From Chloroflexus aggregans DSM 9485 (lineage in GTDB: Bacteria; Chloroflexota; Chloroflexia; Chloroflexales; Chloroflexaceae), in contig NC_011831.1 of assembly GCF_000021945.1 (NCBI RefSeq), positions 1,026,001 to 1,090,000 on the forward strand: a stretch of DNA of 64,000 nucleotides. Reading direction: 5' to 3'. Below the pieces are notes generated by a model that was not told where the DNA came from, did no database searches, and was given only the letters and a program-made list of their open reading frames with translations. Below, piece after piece: positions 46,201 through 55,757 of this stretch (position 1 is its first letter; every line of letters begins with the position of its first letter). Both the position numbers and the translations under genes were made by a program.

Positions 46201-47074
46201 GGCTCTGTGCAGCCAGTCGAATGCGGTAGAAATTGACAAGATGGCCCATTAACTCAAGCAACATCAACCGCCCCTCTTCCATATACACCGCAATCCGCTG
46301 CGGTGTCTGACCACGACACAGGCGACGAAGCGCTTGGGTATGAATCTCGATCACATCACGCGGCCCGGCCCACAGCAAACCAAGCCGCTCGCTAAAAACG
46401 CGCAACCGGTCGGGCATTGAGCGCTGATCGTGCAAGCCGCGCTGTTCGGTTGCCAAATCGAGCAGACTACTGTAATTGGCGACTAAATCGTTAAACAGCG
46501 CCGGAGATGTTTGGGCCAGCGGACTACCCATCGCCGGCGCACTCGTAGCCGATGACTCAACCTCATTTTCCCATTGCACCAACTCGAGTCGCATCACATC
46601 ATCAGCCTGCGCCTGATCGAGCAACTGACGCAGCATCGCAATCTGGGCTTGCGCTTCACGAGCTAACCGTCGTTCATGCACAGCAATCTGATACTCTTGC
46701 ACCAACTGTTCGAGCTTGCGGCGAAGCGCAGCAATATCCCACGGCTTGGACATAAAGCCCTGCACCGACCCAAGATTGATCGCCTCAATCAGGGCAGCCG
46801 GATCGGTATAGCCCGAAATAATGAAGCCGCGCGCCTCGGGTTGCAACTCACGTGCCCGCGCCAGCAACTCGACCCCACTCATTGTCGGCATCCGCTGATC
46901 GGTTAAAATGACCGCTACCGGCTGTTGCTGAAGAATGTGCAACGCCGTCTCAGCATCAGTTGCGGTAAAGATGGTAAACCGATCGCGTAATGAACGGGCC
47001 AGTGAACTGGTAACGTTCGGATCATCATCCACTATTAAGACGGTGGGACGTTGTTCATCACTGGCTTCGGTCAT
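46193..47074 (-). CDS. Response regulator with C-terminal helical domain
   Basis: 293 residues from ATG 47074 (MTEASDEQRPTVLIVDDDPN), chosen for a GAGGAG site 8 bases upstream. N-terminal receiver (Asp in VILTDQRMPTMSG, Lys in GFMSKPWDIAAL). The rest is a coiled coil then an alpha-helical part without an HTH, GGDEF or HD signature that I can name. Partner of the kinase downstream. Output unknown. Confidence 0.85.
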   Translation of the reverse strand: MTEASDEQRPTVLIVDDDPNVTSSLARSLRDRFTIFTATDAETALHILQQQPVAVILTDQRMPTMSGVELLARARELQPEARGFIISGYTDPAALIEAINLGSVQGFMSKPWDIAALRRKLEQLVQEYQIAVHERRLAREAQAQIAMLRQLLDQAQADDVMRLELVQWENEVESSATSAPAMGSPLAQTSPALFNDLVANYSSLLDLATEQRGLHDQRSMPDRLRVFSERLGLLWAGPRDVIEIHTQALRRLCRGQTPQRIAVYMEEGRLMLLELMGHLVNFYRIRLAAQSHE

Positions 47075-47377
47075 GGTGCAGCTCCTCGCCGGCGGTAAAG
47101 AATTATCCATCCTAGTCGATTACGATGATTTGTAATAAACCAGAAATTTCATCAATTATAATAATCGTAGGCTTCTTTATGAACCATACATTGCCGCCAA
47201 CAAAGCCGTTACCGAACGCATCATGCAAAACGTCGTTCCTTTATCAACCGATAAAGGCAACCGAATCATAGCGCCGGCTAAAGGATTGGTCAAGCCAATC
47301 CCTGCACATAGACAGCATATCGTGATAAAATTGAGCCACCCATAACCCAAGGGCATGAAGCGGAAAGCACGATAGAT
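47075..47377. other. AT-rich divergent promoter region
   Basis: 303 bases between divergent signalling genes, no gene seen. A minus-strand TATAAT at 47155-47160, with TTCATA 17 bases upstream, is a plausible promoter for the response regulator. The plus-strand promoter for the HD-GYP gene is not clear. Confidence 0.45.
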
Positions 47378-48433
47378 ATGCAGAATCCAACCTACAACGT
47401 GCTAGTTATTGATGACGATCCGAACATTCGGGATATTCTCAGCGATTTACTCAAACGTGAGCGATGTGTGGTCCGCACCGCCGCTTCTGGTCAGCTCGGT
47501 ATTGCCGCTGCCCATGAAGAACTCCCCGATCTTATTCTCCTTGATGTCATGATGCCGGACCTCGATGGGTTTACCGTCTGCCGTATGCTACGCGACGATC
47601 CGCTGACCGCCGAGGTGCCGATTATTATGATTACTGCGCTCGATGATCGCAAATCGCGGTTGGAGGGGATGAACGCCGGTGCGGACGAATTCCTTGCAAA
47701 GCCGGTGGAACTCAGTGAATTGCGCTTACGTGTGCGCACGATGCAACGGATCAACCGCTATCGGCGCCTCATCGAAGAGCGGGAGCGTGCTGCTACCCAA
47801 GAACGCCAACTTACCGAGCAGGCCAAGCAGGCAGCGCAAGCACTGGCCGAAGCGTATGACCAGACCCTGATCGGGTGGTCACGTGCGCTCGATCTTCGTG
47901 ATAAAGAGACGGAAGGGCATTCACAGCGTGTTGCGCAACTTACCATCGCGGTAGCCAAGGCGCTCAACATTCCCCCCCAAGAACAGATCAATATGTGGCG
48001 CGGTGCAATGTTGCACGATATTGGCAAGATTGGTGTTCCCGATTCAATTTTGCACAAACCCGGCCCGCTCACCGCCGAAGAGTGGGAGATCATGCGTCGT
48101 CATACCACCTACGCCTACGAGCTACTTTCACCGATTGCCTTTTTACGCCCGGCCCTCGATATTCCATATTGCCATCATGAGAAGTGGGACGGCACCGGCT
48201 ACCCGCGTGGACTACGCGGCGAAGAAATACCCCTCGCCGCCCGTATCTTCGCACTGGTAGATGTTTGGGATGCGCTAACCAATGACCGACCCTATCGCAA
48301 AGCATGGTCTCGTGAACAGGCCTACCAGTATATTCGCGATCAAGCCGGTAAGCACTTTGATCCTCATCTCGTTGATCTCTTTTTATCCATCGCAGCGCCC
48401 GATCTGGTCGCGGCTAAAGAACGAGGAACGTGA
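47378..48433 (+). CDS. Receiver - HD-GYP response regulator (cyclic-di-GMP phosphodiesterase)
   Basis: 351 residues. Receiver domain (VIDDDPNIRDIL, Asp in LILLDVMMPDLDG, Thr/Ala in IMITALDD, Lys in FLAKPVELSEL), linker coiled coil, and an HD-GYP domain with LRDKETEGHSQRV, LHDIGKIGVPDSIL, HHEKWDGTGYPRGL and DVWDALTNDRPYR. RpfG-like layout. Its HD-GYP part is strongly similar to that of the broken sensor at 12.6-13.3 kb, so this gene could carry that lost activity. Confidence 0.93.
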   Translation: MQNPTYNVLVIDDDPNIRDILSDLLKRERCVVRTAASGQLGIAAAHEELPDLILLDVMMPDLDGFTVCRMLRDDPLTAEVPIIMITALDDRKSRLEGMNAGADEFLAKPVELSELRLRVRTMQRINRYRRLIEERERAATQERQLTEQAKQAAQALAEAYDQTLIGWSRALDLRDKETEGHSQRVAQLTIAVAKALNIPPQEQINMWRGAMLHDIGKIGVPDSILHKPGPLTAEEWEIMRRHTTYAYELLSPIAFLRPALDIPYCHHEKWDGTGYPRGLRGEEIPLAARIFALVDVWDALTNDRPYRKAWSREQAYQYIRDQAGKHFDPHLVDLFLSIAAPDLVAAKERGT

Positions 48434-48444
48434 CGAAGCGCCGG

Positions 48445-49056
48445 TTACGGTTCTGGAGCCAGAAAATCGACCGCAACATAACCTTCTAATCCGTCAGGAG
48501 TACGCACCGGTCGCCAAACATAGTCACTGCCGGGAACATCATCTCCGATCTGTTCGAGGCGCGTACCTTCGGGTAAGGTTGTAATCGGCGGATCGTTCCG
48601 ATTAGGTTGCGGTCGCAAGAATAGTCCCTGATTACCGGTGTTGACAACCACAAAAAAGCGTGGTGCCGGCGTAGGGGCAGGTTGCGCGGTTGTATTTGCT
48701 TCGTTACCGGGCAAACTGCCCGCGTCTGCGGTTGGGAGGGTGATAGCTGTTGGGAGCTGAGTACCTAACGGTGCGTTGCGCCGGTCACCACGGAGGAGCC
48801 ATAACACGATCACGAAGAACAGCGCCAACAAGACCACCAATATCAACAGATAGATCCAGCCGCGCTGCTGCAACCAACGTGGCAGTATCTGCCAAATATT
48901 GGCAGAATTGATAGTTGGAGTACCAGTTTGTCGGGACGGTCGCCACTTAGAAGCGGTTGATGTCGCCTGCAACCGTTCGGTGCGTGAGGATCCTCCCTGA
49001 CGAGGTTGGTCACGCTGAACGCTCCCGGTTGGTCGTTGTCCTTGTTCGTCTGCCAT
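48445..49056 (-). CDS. Membrane-anchored SH3b-domain protein
   Basis: 203 residues. A basic, Ser/Arg/Gln-rich cytoplasmic N-terminus, one helix (WIYLLILVVLLALFFVIVLWLL, about 87-108), a Thr/Ala/Pro linker, and an SH3b-like C-terminus: NTGNQGLFLRPQPNRND, TTLPEGTRLEQIGDD, VWRPVRTPDGLEGYVAVDFL. Bacterial SH3b domains often bind the cell wall. Convergent with the HD-GYP gene. Confidence 0.8.
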   Translation of the reverse strand: MADEQGQRPTGSVQRDQPRQGGSSRTERLQATSTASKWRPSRQTGTPTINSANIWQILPRWLQQRGWIYLLILVVLLALFFVIVLWLLRGDRRNAPLGTQLPTAITLPTADAGSLPGNEANTTAQPAPTPAPRFFVVVNTGNQGLFLRPQPNRNDPPITTLPEGTRLEQIGDDVPGSDYVWRPVRTPDGLEGYVAVDFLAPEP

Positions 49057-49101
49057 GCGCTATGCCTCCGCTCTCGTCTCTACGGCGTATGATAGCATAA
49101 T

Positions 49102-50034
49102 TCAACCACGTTCAGCGCTCTGGTGCAAATAGGCGAGTAACGGCTGGAGGTAAGGCGTGATCCCCTTATAAGCGAGCATGTTCGGCTCAACCTGTTGCAA
49201 GAGTGCGGCTAGTGTCGCAGCCCAGCGGGGATTCACGGCTAACCGGGCTAGGGGGGCAACATACGTATGCACTGTGAATAAGACCGACGGATGGCGGTTG
49301 AGACGCACAAGCGTTTGTCGTTCGACGCGGTAGAAGACGCGCTCACCGGCATTTTCGGCAGTAATCGCTGCTTTCTGTTCGTCGAGTGAACCTAACCGGG
49401 GCGAGAGATCAAGGTCGGGCAAAACAACGAGTGACCAATTACGCCGCCAAACCGGCCGCTGTGGCAGCAAGCGGGCAACAAGCCGATTCGTCGAATACGC
49501 GATCTGTTCACGAAAACCGGGTACCGGGCCATGAATGGCTGCCAGCGGTAATCCCATTTTGTCGCCGATGCACCAGCGATTGGGAAAACAGAGCTGACCG
49601 GCAATCAGGGGATGACCGGACAACTCATCAACTGCCATAAGCAAGAGATCCTCTTGCACCTGTCGACCAAGCCAATCTATCGGCCATAGTTCGAGATCAC
49701 CGTTCAGCTTGATCGTCGCCGTCTGACCGAGCAAGCGATTTTCCCAATAGATTTCATTACCGCTCCGCCGCATGACAAACCACTGCGGATAGCTACGGGC
49801 CAGCTCACCCACGCCCCATTCCAACAATTCCCACTGTGCCGATAGGCTGTCGGGATACGCTTGCACGTAATACGAGAGGTGCGTTTTGAGCAATGCCAGC
49901 TTGAGCGAAACTTCATAGTGATAGTGGGCGAGATCGACGTGGAATACCGGTGCGCCATGCAGTGGATAGGCACTCACCCGCAAGACGTTCGGTGTCGGGA
50001 TAACAAACGGATCGAACGGCCATGCTTCAACCAT
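49102..50034 (-). CDS. DUF3445 (heme-dependent oxidative N-demethylase-like) protein
   Basis: 310 residues from ATG 50034. Recognised by the family run QEDLLLM, LCFPNRWCIGDKMGLPLAAIH, PVPGFREQ, RRNWSLVV, and near the C-terminus YRVERQTLVRLNRHPSVLFTVHTY. These match DUF3445, whose characterised member is the heme alpha subunit of an oxidative N-demethylase. The start overlaps the upstream homocysteine methyltransferase stop by 8 bases. A link between demethylation and methyl-group metabolism is suggested by this pairing, but not shown. Confidence 0.75.
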   Translation of the reverse strand: MVEAWPFDPFVIPTPNVLRVSAYPLHGAPVFHVDLAHYHYEVSLKLALLKTHLSYYVQAYPDSLSAQWELLEWGVGELARSYPQWFVMRRSGNEIYWENRLLGQTATIKLNGDLELWPIDWLGRQVQEDLLLMAVDELSGHPLIAGQLCFPNRWCIGDKMGLPLAAIHGPVPGFREQIAYSTNRLVARLLPQRPVWRRNWSLVVLPDLDLSPRLGSLDEQKAAITAENAGERVFYRVERQTLVRLNRHPSVLFTVHTYVAPLARLAVNPRWAATLAALLQQVEPNMLAYKGITPYLQPLLAYLHQSAERG

Positions 50035-50977
50035 GCTGTACCTCGCGAGCAGCCCAGGCTGCAACAGCTCGAATATGATCGGGAGTCGTCCGACAACAAC
50101 CACCGATCAGCCGTGCCCCGACTGCGTACCATTGCCGCGCTTGGGCGGCAAAATCGTCGATCTCGGTCGTGCCGATCCAGCATTGCCCAACCGGATCGTA
50201 GACCTCGCCGGAGTTGGGGTAGACTACGATCGGCTTGGTCGTCACCGACCGGATCGCCCGTATCAGATCGGGGATAAAACGCGGTGCAGTGCAGTTAATA
50301 CCAATGGCGGCGACTTGTGGGTGAGCGGCAATTTCGGCGACTACCTCAGTGATTGGCTCGCCGCGCGAGGTATGCGCGCCATCGCGGGCGCTAAAGCTGA
50401 TCCACGCCGTCAACTGGGGAAATTCGGGTAACAATGCCACCAATGCCCGAGCTTCATCCCAGCACGGGATCGTCTCGCAAGCGAAGAGATCGGGTTCAGC
50501 GGCGGCTAGCGCAGCCATCCGCGGACGGTGAAAATCGATCAAGTCAGCTACCGATAAGCCATACTCACCGCGATATTCTGAACCATCGTGCAGATACGCG
50601 CCGTAGGGACCAATCGACGCCGCTACGAGCGGGCGGATGCGTCCTACGCGGTTGGCCGGATCGGCCCAGAAGGCATCGCGCGCAGCGCGGGCCAGCGCCA
50701 CCGAACGTTGCAAGAGGGCAATCGCCTCAGCCTCGCTCAGGCCACGCGCCATAAAGCCGGGGATGGTTGCTTGATAACTAGCCGTGATCGCAACGTCAGC
50801 CCCGGCAGCGAAATAATCGGCATGCACGGCTTGGATCAGGGTCGGGTTCTCGATCAACACCTTTGCCGACCAGAGCGGATCGGCCAGATCACATCCCCGT
50901 CGTTCGAGTTCGGTTGCCAGCGCTCCATCAAGCACCAGCAGCGGACGTTGGGTTAAGGCTTGGGCAATCGGGTTCAT
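50027..50977 (-). CDS. mmuM: Homocysteine S-methyltransferase
   Basis: 316 residues. Zn-dependent methyltransferase fold with the catalytic Cys ligands in GINCTAPRF and RLIGGCCRTTPDHIR. It opens LLVLDGALATELERRGCDL, as in MmuM/YagD, which methylate homocysteine from S-methylmethionine or S-adenosylmethionine to yield methionine. No cobalamin-binding domain. Next to and overlapping the DUF3445 gene; nine bases after the GT2 gene stop. Confidence 0.92.
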   Translation of the reverse strand: MNPIAQALTQRPLLVLDGALATELERRGCDLADPLWSAKVLIENPTLIQAVHADYFAAGADVAITASYQATIPGFMARGLSEAEAIALLQRSVALARAARDAFWADPANRVGRIRPLVAASIGPYGAYLHDGSEYRGEYGLSVADLIDFHRPRMAALAAAEPDLFACETIPCWDEARALVALLPEFPQLTAWISFSARDGAHTSRGEPITEVVAEIAAHPQVAAIGINCTAPRFIPDLIRAIRSVTTKPIVVYPNSGEVYDPVGQCWIGTTEIDDFAAQARQWYAVGARLIGGCCRTTPDHIRAVAAWAAREVQHG

Positions 50978-50986
50978 AGGTCGTCC

Positions 50987-51805
50987 CTATCTGAACCGAG
51001 CATACTTGCATCGCATACGAGTCATCTGCGTGGTGATGGCCGTATCACTTTCCTGCAACCCGCGCAGCATACAAAACTTCACTACTTCATACCACGCCAG
51101 GGTTGCGCAGAGGAATAATCCCAACCAACCATCACGCCAACCGCCGAGTTGCAGATAGCGGCGGATAAACTCACGGGCCGGCGCACCGATCAGATTCCGC
51201 AGCCGCATCCGTCGTCCGTTGCGGTAGAGCATGGTAGCCTCAGCCCACGCATAGCGCGCTTGTTTTTGCCACAACTCATCGAGCCGCTCGATATTGAGAT
51301 GGAGCAGATGACCGTGCAACTCTGCAACCGCACCGCTCAGTGTTGCCACCTCGTGGACGCTCACCCGCTCGTCGTACCGGGCTGCGTCGCGTCGGAGCAG
51401 GCGCAGTTGGTAATCGGGGTACCAACCACCTCCCCGTAAGCGCCGACCGAAAAAGAGGTTGTACCGTGGAATACGATAGCCGGCGATGGGGTCAGGCGGA
51501 TTACGATACACCAGGGTCGCCAGCTCGATGAACAACTGCGGCGTTAATCGCTCATCGGCATCGATAAAGAGGACCCATTCGCCGCGACAGCGTTGCAACG
51601 CCAGATTCCGTTGCGCACTGAACCCACGCCACGGTTCGATCCACACCTGTGCGCCGTGTGAAGCGGCAATTGCCGCCGTCTCATCGCGGGTCTGTGCATC
51701 AACAATGACGACCACGTCGTCGCTGAGACCGGCGATACTGCGCAGACAGCCGGCGATATGCGCGGCTTCATCGCGGGCGATGATCGCAATTGATAGGCGC
51801 ATCAT
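50987..51805 (-). CDS. Glycosyltransferase family 2 (WaaE/KdtX-like)
   Basis: 272 residues. GT-A: LSIAIIARDEAAHIAGCLRSI, VDAQTRDETAAIA, GFSAQRNLALQ, DXD in LFIDADERLTP and the LRGGGWYPDYQLRLLRR motif characteristic of the LPS-core glucosyltransferase WaaE/KdtX group. The C-terminal helices (YEVVKFCMLRG) may contact the membrane. Starts 3 bases after ruvB's stop, suggesting a shared transcript with ruvB. Confidence 0.9.
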   Translation of the reverse strand: MMRLSIAIIARDEAAHIAGCLRSIAGLSDDVVVIVDAQTRDETAAIAASHGAQVWIEPWRGFSAQRNLALQRCRGEWVLFIDADERLTPQLFIELATLVYRNPPDPIAGYRIPRYNLFFGRRLRGGGWYPDYQLRLLRRDAARYDERVSVHEVATLSGAVAELHGHLLHLNIERLDELWQKQARYAWAEATMLYRNGRRMRLRNLIGAPAREFIRRYLQLGGWRDGWLGLFLCATLAWYEVVKFCMLRGLQESDTAITTQMTRMRCKYARFR

Positions 51806-51808
51806 AGA

Positions 51809-52861
51809 CTAAAACAACGTACCCTGTTGCGGCCCACTCTCATCTTCCAAGGGTAGCGAACGTTCGGGGAAGGGCAACCCCAGATGCTCGTAAGCACGAC
51901 GAGTTGCCACACGCCCGCGTGGTGTGCGCTGCAAGAAGCCAAGCTGCAACAAGAACGGCTCATACACATCTTCGATCGCGTCTACTTCTTCGGCCAACGC
52001 TGCGGCCAGCGTGTTCAGCCCTACCGGCCCGCCGTTGAACAACTCAATAATTGCACGCAACAAGCGACGGTCATTTTCATCGAGACCCAACTCGTCAATC
52101 TCCAACTGGGCCAATGCCTCACGAGCTACCGCCAGGGTAATCTCACCATTGGCAACCACTTGCGCGTAATCACGTACCCGGCGCAGTATCCGGTTGGCAA
52201 TCCGCGGTGTGCCACGCGCACGTCGGCCAATTTCACGGGCCCCTTCTGGGCTAATCGGTACCCCCAAAATACGTGCCGAGCGACTGACGATCTCGGTCAT
52301 GGCGGCATCTGAATAAAATACCAACCGATGTACCGCCACGAAGCGATCACGGAGTGGTGAGGTGAGCAGTGCCAACCGGGTGGTGGCGCCGATCACGGTG
52401 AAGCGGGGCAAGTTAAGCCGTAAACTCCGCGCACCAGGACCTTTACCGACTACCAGATCGAGCGCGAAATCTTCCATTGCCGGGTAGAGTACCTCTTCTA
52501 CGGCTCGGTTAAGGCGATGCACTTCATCGATAAACAAGACATCGTTCGGCTGCAAATTGGTTAAGATCGCGGCTAAATCACCGGCTCGCTCAATCGCCGG
52601 TCCACTGGTAATCTTGATTTTGGCCCCCATCTCATTTGCCACCACGTTGGCTAACGATGTCTTGCCTAAACCCGGTGGGCCGTAAAAGAGGGTGTGATCG
52701 AGTGCCTCGTTGCGCCCCCGAGCGGCAGCAATCGCAATCCGTAATTGCTCGACAACCTTCTCTTGGCCGATAAACTCGCTCAGCGTGCGCGGGCGCAAGC
52801 TCTTCTCGACCTGCTGGTCGTCGCTGTCAGAATGAGGATTCACCAGCCGCTCGGCGCTCAT
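51809..52861 (-). CDS. ruvB: Holliday junction branch-migration helicase RuvB
   Basis: 350 residues from ATG 52861, preceded by AAAGGAAAGG. AAA+ ATPase with Walker [15 protein letters not shown], Walker [12 protein letters not shown], sensor 1 [11 protein letters not shown], arginine finger region [13 protein letters not shown] and the C-terminal winged-helix [22 protein letters not shown]. It drives branch migration with RuvA and RuvC, neither of which is in the window. A GTG-initiated longer frame to 52900 is unlikely. Confidence 0.96.
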   Translation of the reverse strand: MSAERLVNPHSDSDDQQVEKSLRPRTLSEFIGQEKVVEQLRIAIAAARGRNEALDHTLFYGPPGLGKTSLANVVANEMGAKIKITSGPAIERAGDLAAILTNLQPNDVLFIDEVHRLNRAVEEVLYPAMEDFALDLVVGKGPGARSLRLNLPRFTVIGATTRLALLTSPLRDRFVAVHRLVFYSDAAMTEIVSRSARILGVPISPEGAREIGRRARGTPRIANRILRRVRDYAQVVANGEITLAVAREALAQLEIDELGLDENDRRLLRAIIELFNGGPVGLNTLAAALAEEVDAIEDVYEPFLLQLGFLQRTPRGRVATRRAYEHLGLPFPERSLPLEDESGPQQGTLF

Positions 52862-52908
52862 ACCTTTCCTTTCACCATCGTTTCGCACAGGTGTACGCAT
52901 CTGGGCTG

Positions 52909-52917
52909 ATTATACCA
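52909..52917 (-). promoter_or_regulatory. Extended -10 promoter (TGGTATAAT) of ruvB
   Basis: TGGTATAAT on the minus strand, 48 bases before the ruvB ATG. No strong -35. Confidence 0.5.
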
Positions 52918-53229
52918 TTGAATGAATCGGAAGGAGATGGTGAGGGGACACGGATCAGACGGATAGTACGGATGACGCGGATTAGGGTTGTACGGCAGAA
53001 TGGCGCGATCCGTACCATCCGTAACGAACCGTACCCATCCGTGGGCCATCACCAGTGCATCGGGCGCGTAGGCTTACCGAGCACGCAGAGTGATGCGATC
53101 CGTACCATCCGTAACGAACTGTATCCATCCGTGGGCCAATACAAACGGCCGCTCATCGATGCAAGAATTCTCGTATAATGAGCGTAGGCTACCTTTGCGC
53201 CAAGCACATTTGTTTAACTCATATCGGCT
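52918..53229. repeat. Intergenic region with two 44-base direct repeats
   Basis: 312 bases between divergent ruvB and the photolyase gene. The segment 53006-53049 (GCGATCCGTACCATCCGTAA...) recurs at 53095-53138 with two differences, 89 bases apart; a related stretch on the other side (GGATCAGACGGATAGTACGG, 52951-52970) is a reverse-complement-like relative. A TATAAT at 53174-53179 may serve the photolyase gene. Confidence 0.65.
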
Positions 53230-54669
53230 ATGCTCATTCACTGGTTCCGGCGCGATTTGCGCCTACGCGATAATACGGCGCTGCTGGCCGCTGCCGATGC
53301 GAGCGGAGGGGCGGTGATTCCGGTCTTTATCTTCGATGATGCTATTCTGGGCGGGCGCTTTGCTAGCCCGGCCCGTACTCAATTTTTGCTCGATAGTTTG
53401 ACCGCGCTTGATGGCGAGTTGCGTTCGTTGGGACTGCATTTGGTGTTGCGACGCGGTGAGCCTCTCACGACGTTGATGGCGCTGTTGCGAGAGAGCGGTG
53501 CCCACGGGGTGACGTGGAACCGTGACTATACGCCATACGCTGTCCAACGCGATAGTACGATTAAGCGTGAGCTGCGTGCTGCCGGCTATCGCGCCGAGAG
53601 TTATAAAGACGCGGTTATCTTTGAGATGAACGAGGTGGTGACTGCCGCCGGTCAGCCGTATACGGTCTATACGCCTTACGCCAAACGCTGGCGCGCACGC
53701 CTCGAGAGCGAACCGGTGCGGGTGCAAGGTGTTCCTGAGCTAACGGCTATCCCGTTGCCGGCGAGTGATCCCCTTCCCGCGTTGAACGATCTCTTGCCTA
53801 CCGCGCCGACGAGTGTGCCCCGCTTTGCTACCGGCGAAACAGCAGCACGGGCCGCACTCGAACACTTCATCCATAACGCTATTGCAAACTACGCCACCGC
53901 ACGTGACCTTGTGGCTATCGCCGGTACGTCTCGCCTCTCACCTTATCTGCGGTTTGGGGTGCTCTCGCCGCGTCAGTGTGTAGTTGCAGCACGCGCCGCA
54001 CCATCCGGTCCGGGGCCAGAGAGTTGGATCGGCGAGTTGATCTGGCGTGAGTTCTATATACAGGTGCTTTACCATTTTCCTCACGCCCTCCGCGGTAGCT
54101 TCAAGCCGGTCTATGACCGGATTGTGTGGCCCAACGATCCTGCCCTGTTTGCTGCGTGGCAGCAGGGTCGAACCGGTTATCCGATTGTTGATGCAGCGAT
54201 GCGTCAACTACAGCAAGAAGGCTGGATGCACAACCGCGCCCGCATGATTGTGGCGTCGTTCTTGACCAAAGACCTGCTCATCGACTGGCGATGGGGTGAA
54301 CGCCATTTTATGCATCTGCTGATCGACGGCGACCCGGCGGCAAATAACGGTGGTTGGCAATGGGCTGCCGGCACCGGCACCGATGCTCAACCCTACTTCC
54401 GTATCTTTAACCCGGTCAGCCAAGGGCAAAAATTTGATCCTGATGGCGCATACGTGCGGCGTTATGTGCCGGAACTCGCCGGTGTGCCGACGCGCTACAT
54501 TCACGAACCACACAAGATGCCACCGTCCGAACAGGTCCGGGCCGGCGTTCAGATTGGGCGTGACTATTCGGCGCCGGTGGTCGATCACGCTACCCAACGC
54601 TTGCGTGCGCTTGAACTGTATCGATCAGCGACGCGCGCCGATGACGCTGCGGCGGAACAGTATGCTTGA
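53230..54669 (+). CDS. phrB: Deoxyribodipyrimidine photolyase
   Basis: 479 residues, class I photolyase/cryptochrome length. The antenna domain begins IHWFRRDLRLRDNTALLAA; the FAD domain has ARDLVAIAGTSRLSPYLRFG, WIGELIWREFYIQVLYHFP, GYPIVDAAMRQLQQEGWMHN and WQWAAGTGTDAQPYFRIFNP. The catalytic/FAD-binding Trp and Asn positions of the CPD photolyase pattern are present. Repairs UV pyrimidine dimers with light, sensible for a sunlit mat organism. The stop overlaps the next ATG by 8 bases. Confidence 0.94.
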   Translation: MLIHWFRRDLRLRDNTALLAAADASGGAVIPVFIFDDAILGGRFASPARTQFLLDSLTALDGELRSLGLHLVLRRGEPLTTLMALLRESGAHGVTWNRDYTPYAVQRDSTIKRELRAAGYRAESYKDAVIFEMNEVVTAAGQPYTVYTPYAKRWRARLESEPVRVQGVPELTAIPLPASDPLPALNDLLPTAPTSVPRFATGETAARAALEHFIHNAIANYATARDLVAIAGTSRLSPYLRFGVLSPRQCVVAARAAPSGPGPESWIGELIWREFYIQVLYHFPHALRGSFKPVYDRIVWPNDPALFAAWQQGRTGYPIVDAAMRQLQQEGWMHNRARMIVASFLTKDLLIDWRWGERHFMHLLIDGDPAANNGGWQWAAGTGTDAQPYFRIFNPVSQGQKFDPDGAYVRRYVPELAGVPTRYIHEPHKMPPSEQVRAGVQIGRDYSAPVVDHATQRLRALELYRSATRADDAAAEQYA

Positions 54670-55510
54670 TGATCGAACAGAGCTGCATTTTCCGGCTAAC
54701 GGAATGACCGAAGTACCACTGCTTTGGCAACCGCAAGTGGTACGCTGCCATGCTGCCGGTCCCGGCGGACGACCGTTGCATGTCTTGATTGATACCGGCA
54801 CCGATCCTTCGGCTATCGATCTGACGTTGGCCCGTCGCCTTGACTTACGCATCGGCGATTTTGCGCTCGGTTCTGATGCGGCATCCGATGCGGTTCCCTT
54901 TACCGAGACGATGTTGCCTTGGTTGCGTATCGGCACATTGACCCTGCGGCATCTGTACCTGATGGCCGTTGACCTTAGCCACGCGCCATTCCCGGTAGAT
55001 GTTGTGCTCGGATACAATGTTTTGTATCAACTCAACCTGACCATTGATTACGGGCAACAAACGCTGCGCTTATGCCACTCCGATCTTCCCCCGTCACCAC
55101 CCGGACCGCGGGGAGTGTCCCTCCCTCTCCTTTTCTTCGAGCACTTCCCGGCGATACGTGCTTACGTCACTGCCCCGCATACCGCCGAGCTGCTCCTTAC
55201 CCTCGATACTGGATCAAACAGTGCCCTTACCCTCAGCCCAGATCTCGCAGCGACACTTGGGCTTGATGTGCAAACTACACCTGCTGCCACCGGTCATGGT
55301 TTCGCTACGACCACGCCCGTGGTGCTTGGTATGGCCGTCGATCTGCAGATTGGACCGTTTCATCTTGATAGCGTTGCGGTTGATGTCCCGGCTACTCACC
55401 ACGGTGACCTTGGCCGCCCGGGGCGTGCGAATGCCGGTAATCGGTTACTTAGTCGCTTTCGGCGGGTTACCCTCGATTATCGGCGTGCGGTGTGTATTTT
55501 AGATGAGTAG
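54662..55510 (+). CDS. Retropepsin-like aspartyl protease with two DTG motifs
   Basis: 282 residues from ATG 54662. Two pepsin-lobe-like halves, each with a DTG: HVLIDTGTDPSAIDLTLARRL (residues about 40-60) and LLLTLDTGSNSALTLSPDLA (about 178-197), each followed by a flap and a hydrophobic LGYNVLYQLNLTIDY or GNRLLSRFRRVTLDY segment. Single-lobe bacterial retropepsins are common; an internally duplicated one could form an active site without dimerising. The N-terminus lacks a signal peptide. An upstream-extended frame (from 54350) is antisense-type noise within phrB. Confidence 0.8.
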   Translation: MLDDRTELHFPANGMTEVPLLWQPQVVRCHAAGPGGRPLHVLIDTGTDPSAIDLTLARRLDLRIGDFALGSDAASDAVPFTETMLPWLRIGTLTLRHLYLMAVDLSHAPFPVDVVLGYNVLYQLNLTIDYGQQTLRLCHSDLPPSPPGPRGVSLPLLFFEHFPAIRAYVTAPHTAELLLTLDTGSNSALTLSPDLAATLGLDVQTTPAATGHGFATTTPVVLGMAVDLQIGPFHLDSVAVDVPATHHGDLGRPGRANAGNRLLSRFRRVTLDYRRAVCILDE

Positions 55511-55757
55511 GTAACGCAAAGGCGCAAAGGTCGCAGAGACGCAAAGAGTATCACCCGTCGGGACACGACGATGCCGCCCACCCACGCAGGGCAACCAAAC
55601 GCCACCTGTCGGGGCACGGCATGCCGTGCCCCGACGCTCCCCCGAATACCACGAAGATAACTCTTTGCAGGGTAGTAAAAGTGCGGTATGCTATATCAAG
55701 CCGATTTTCATGACGGTTTGTACTACGGTAAACCCAGAGACAACGTGGACGACGCGC
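55511..55757. repeat. Repeat-bearing gap with a 28-base perfect palindrome
   Basis: Bases 55513-55548 carry AACGCAAAGGCGCAAAGG-type motifs. Bases 55608-55635 are a perfect 28-base palindrome centred on GGCATGCC and containing GGCACGGCATGCCGTGCC, the same core as in the 39.6-42.1 kb array. No gene is seen. Confidence 0.8.

Noticed and set aside
54350..54661. Upstream extension of the aspartyl protease
   Set aside because: Overlaps photolyase coding sequence in another frame; ATG 54662 gives the domain start and a typical operon overlap.
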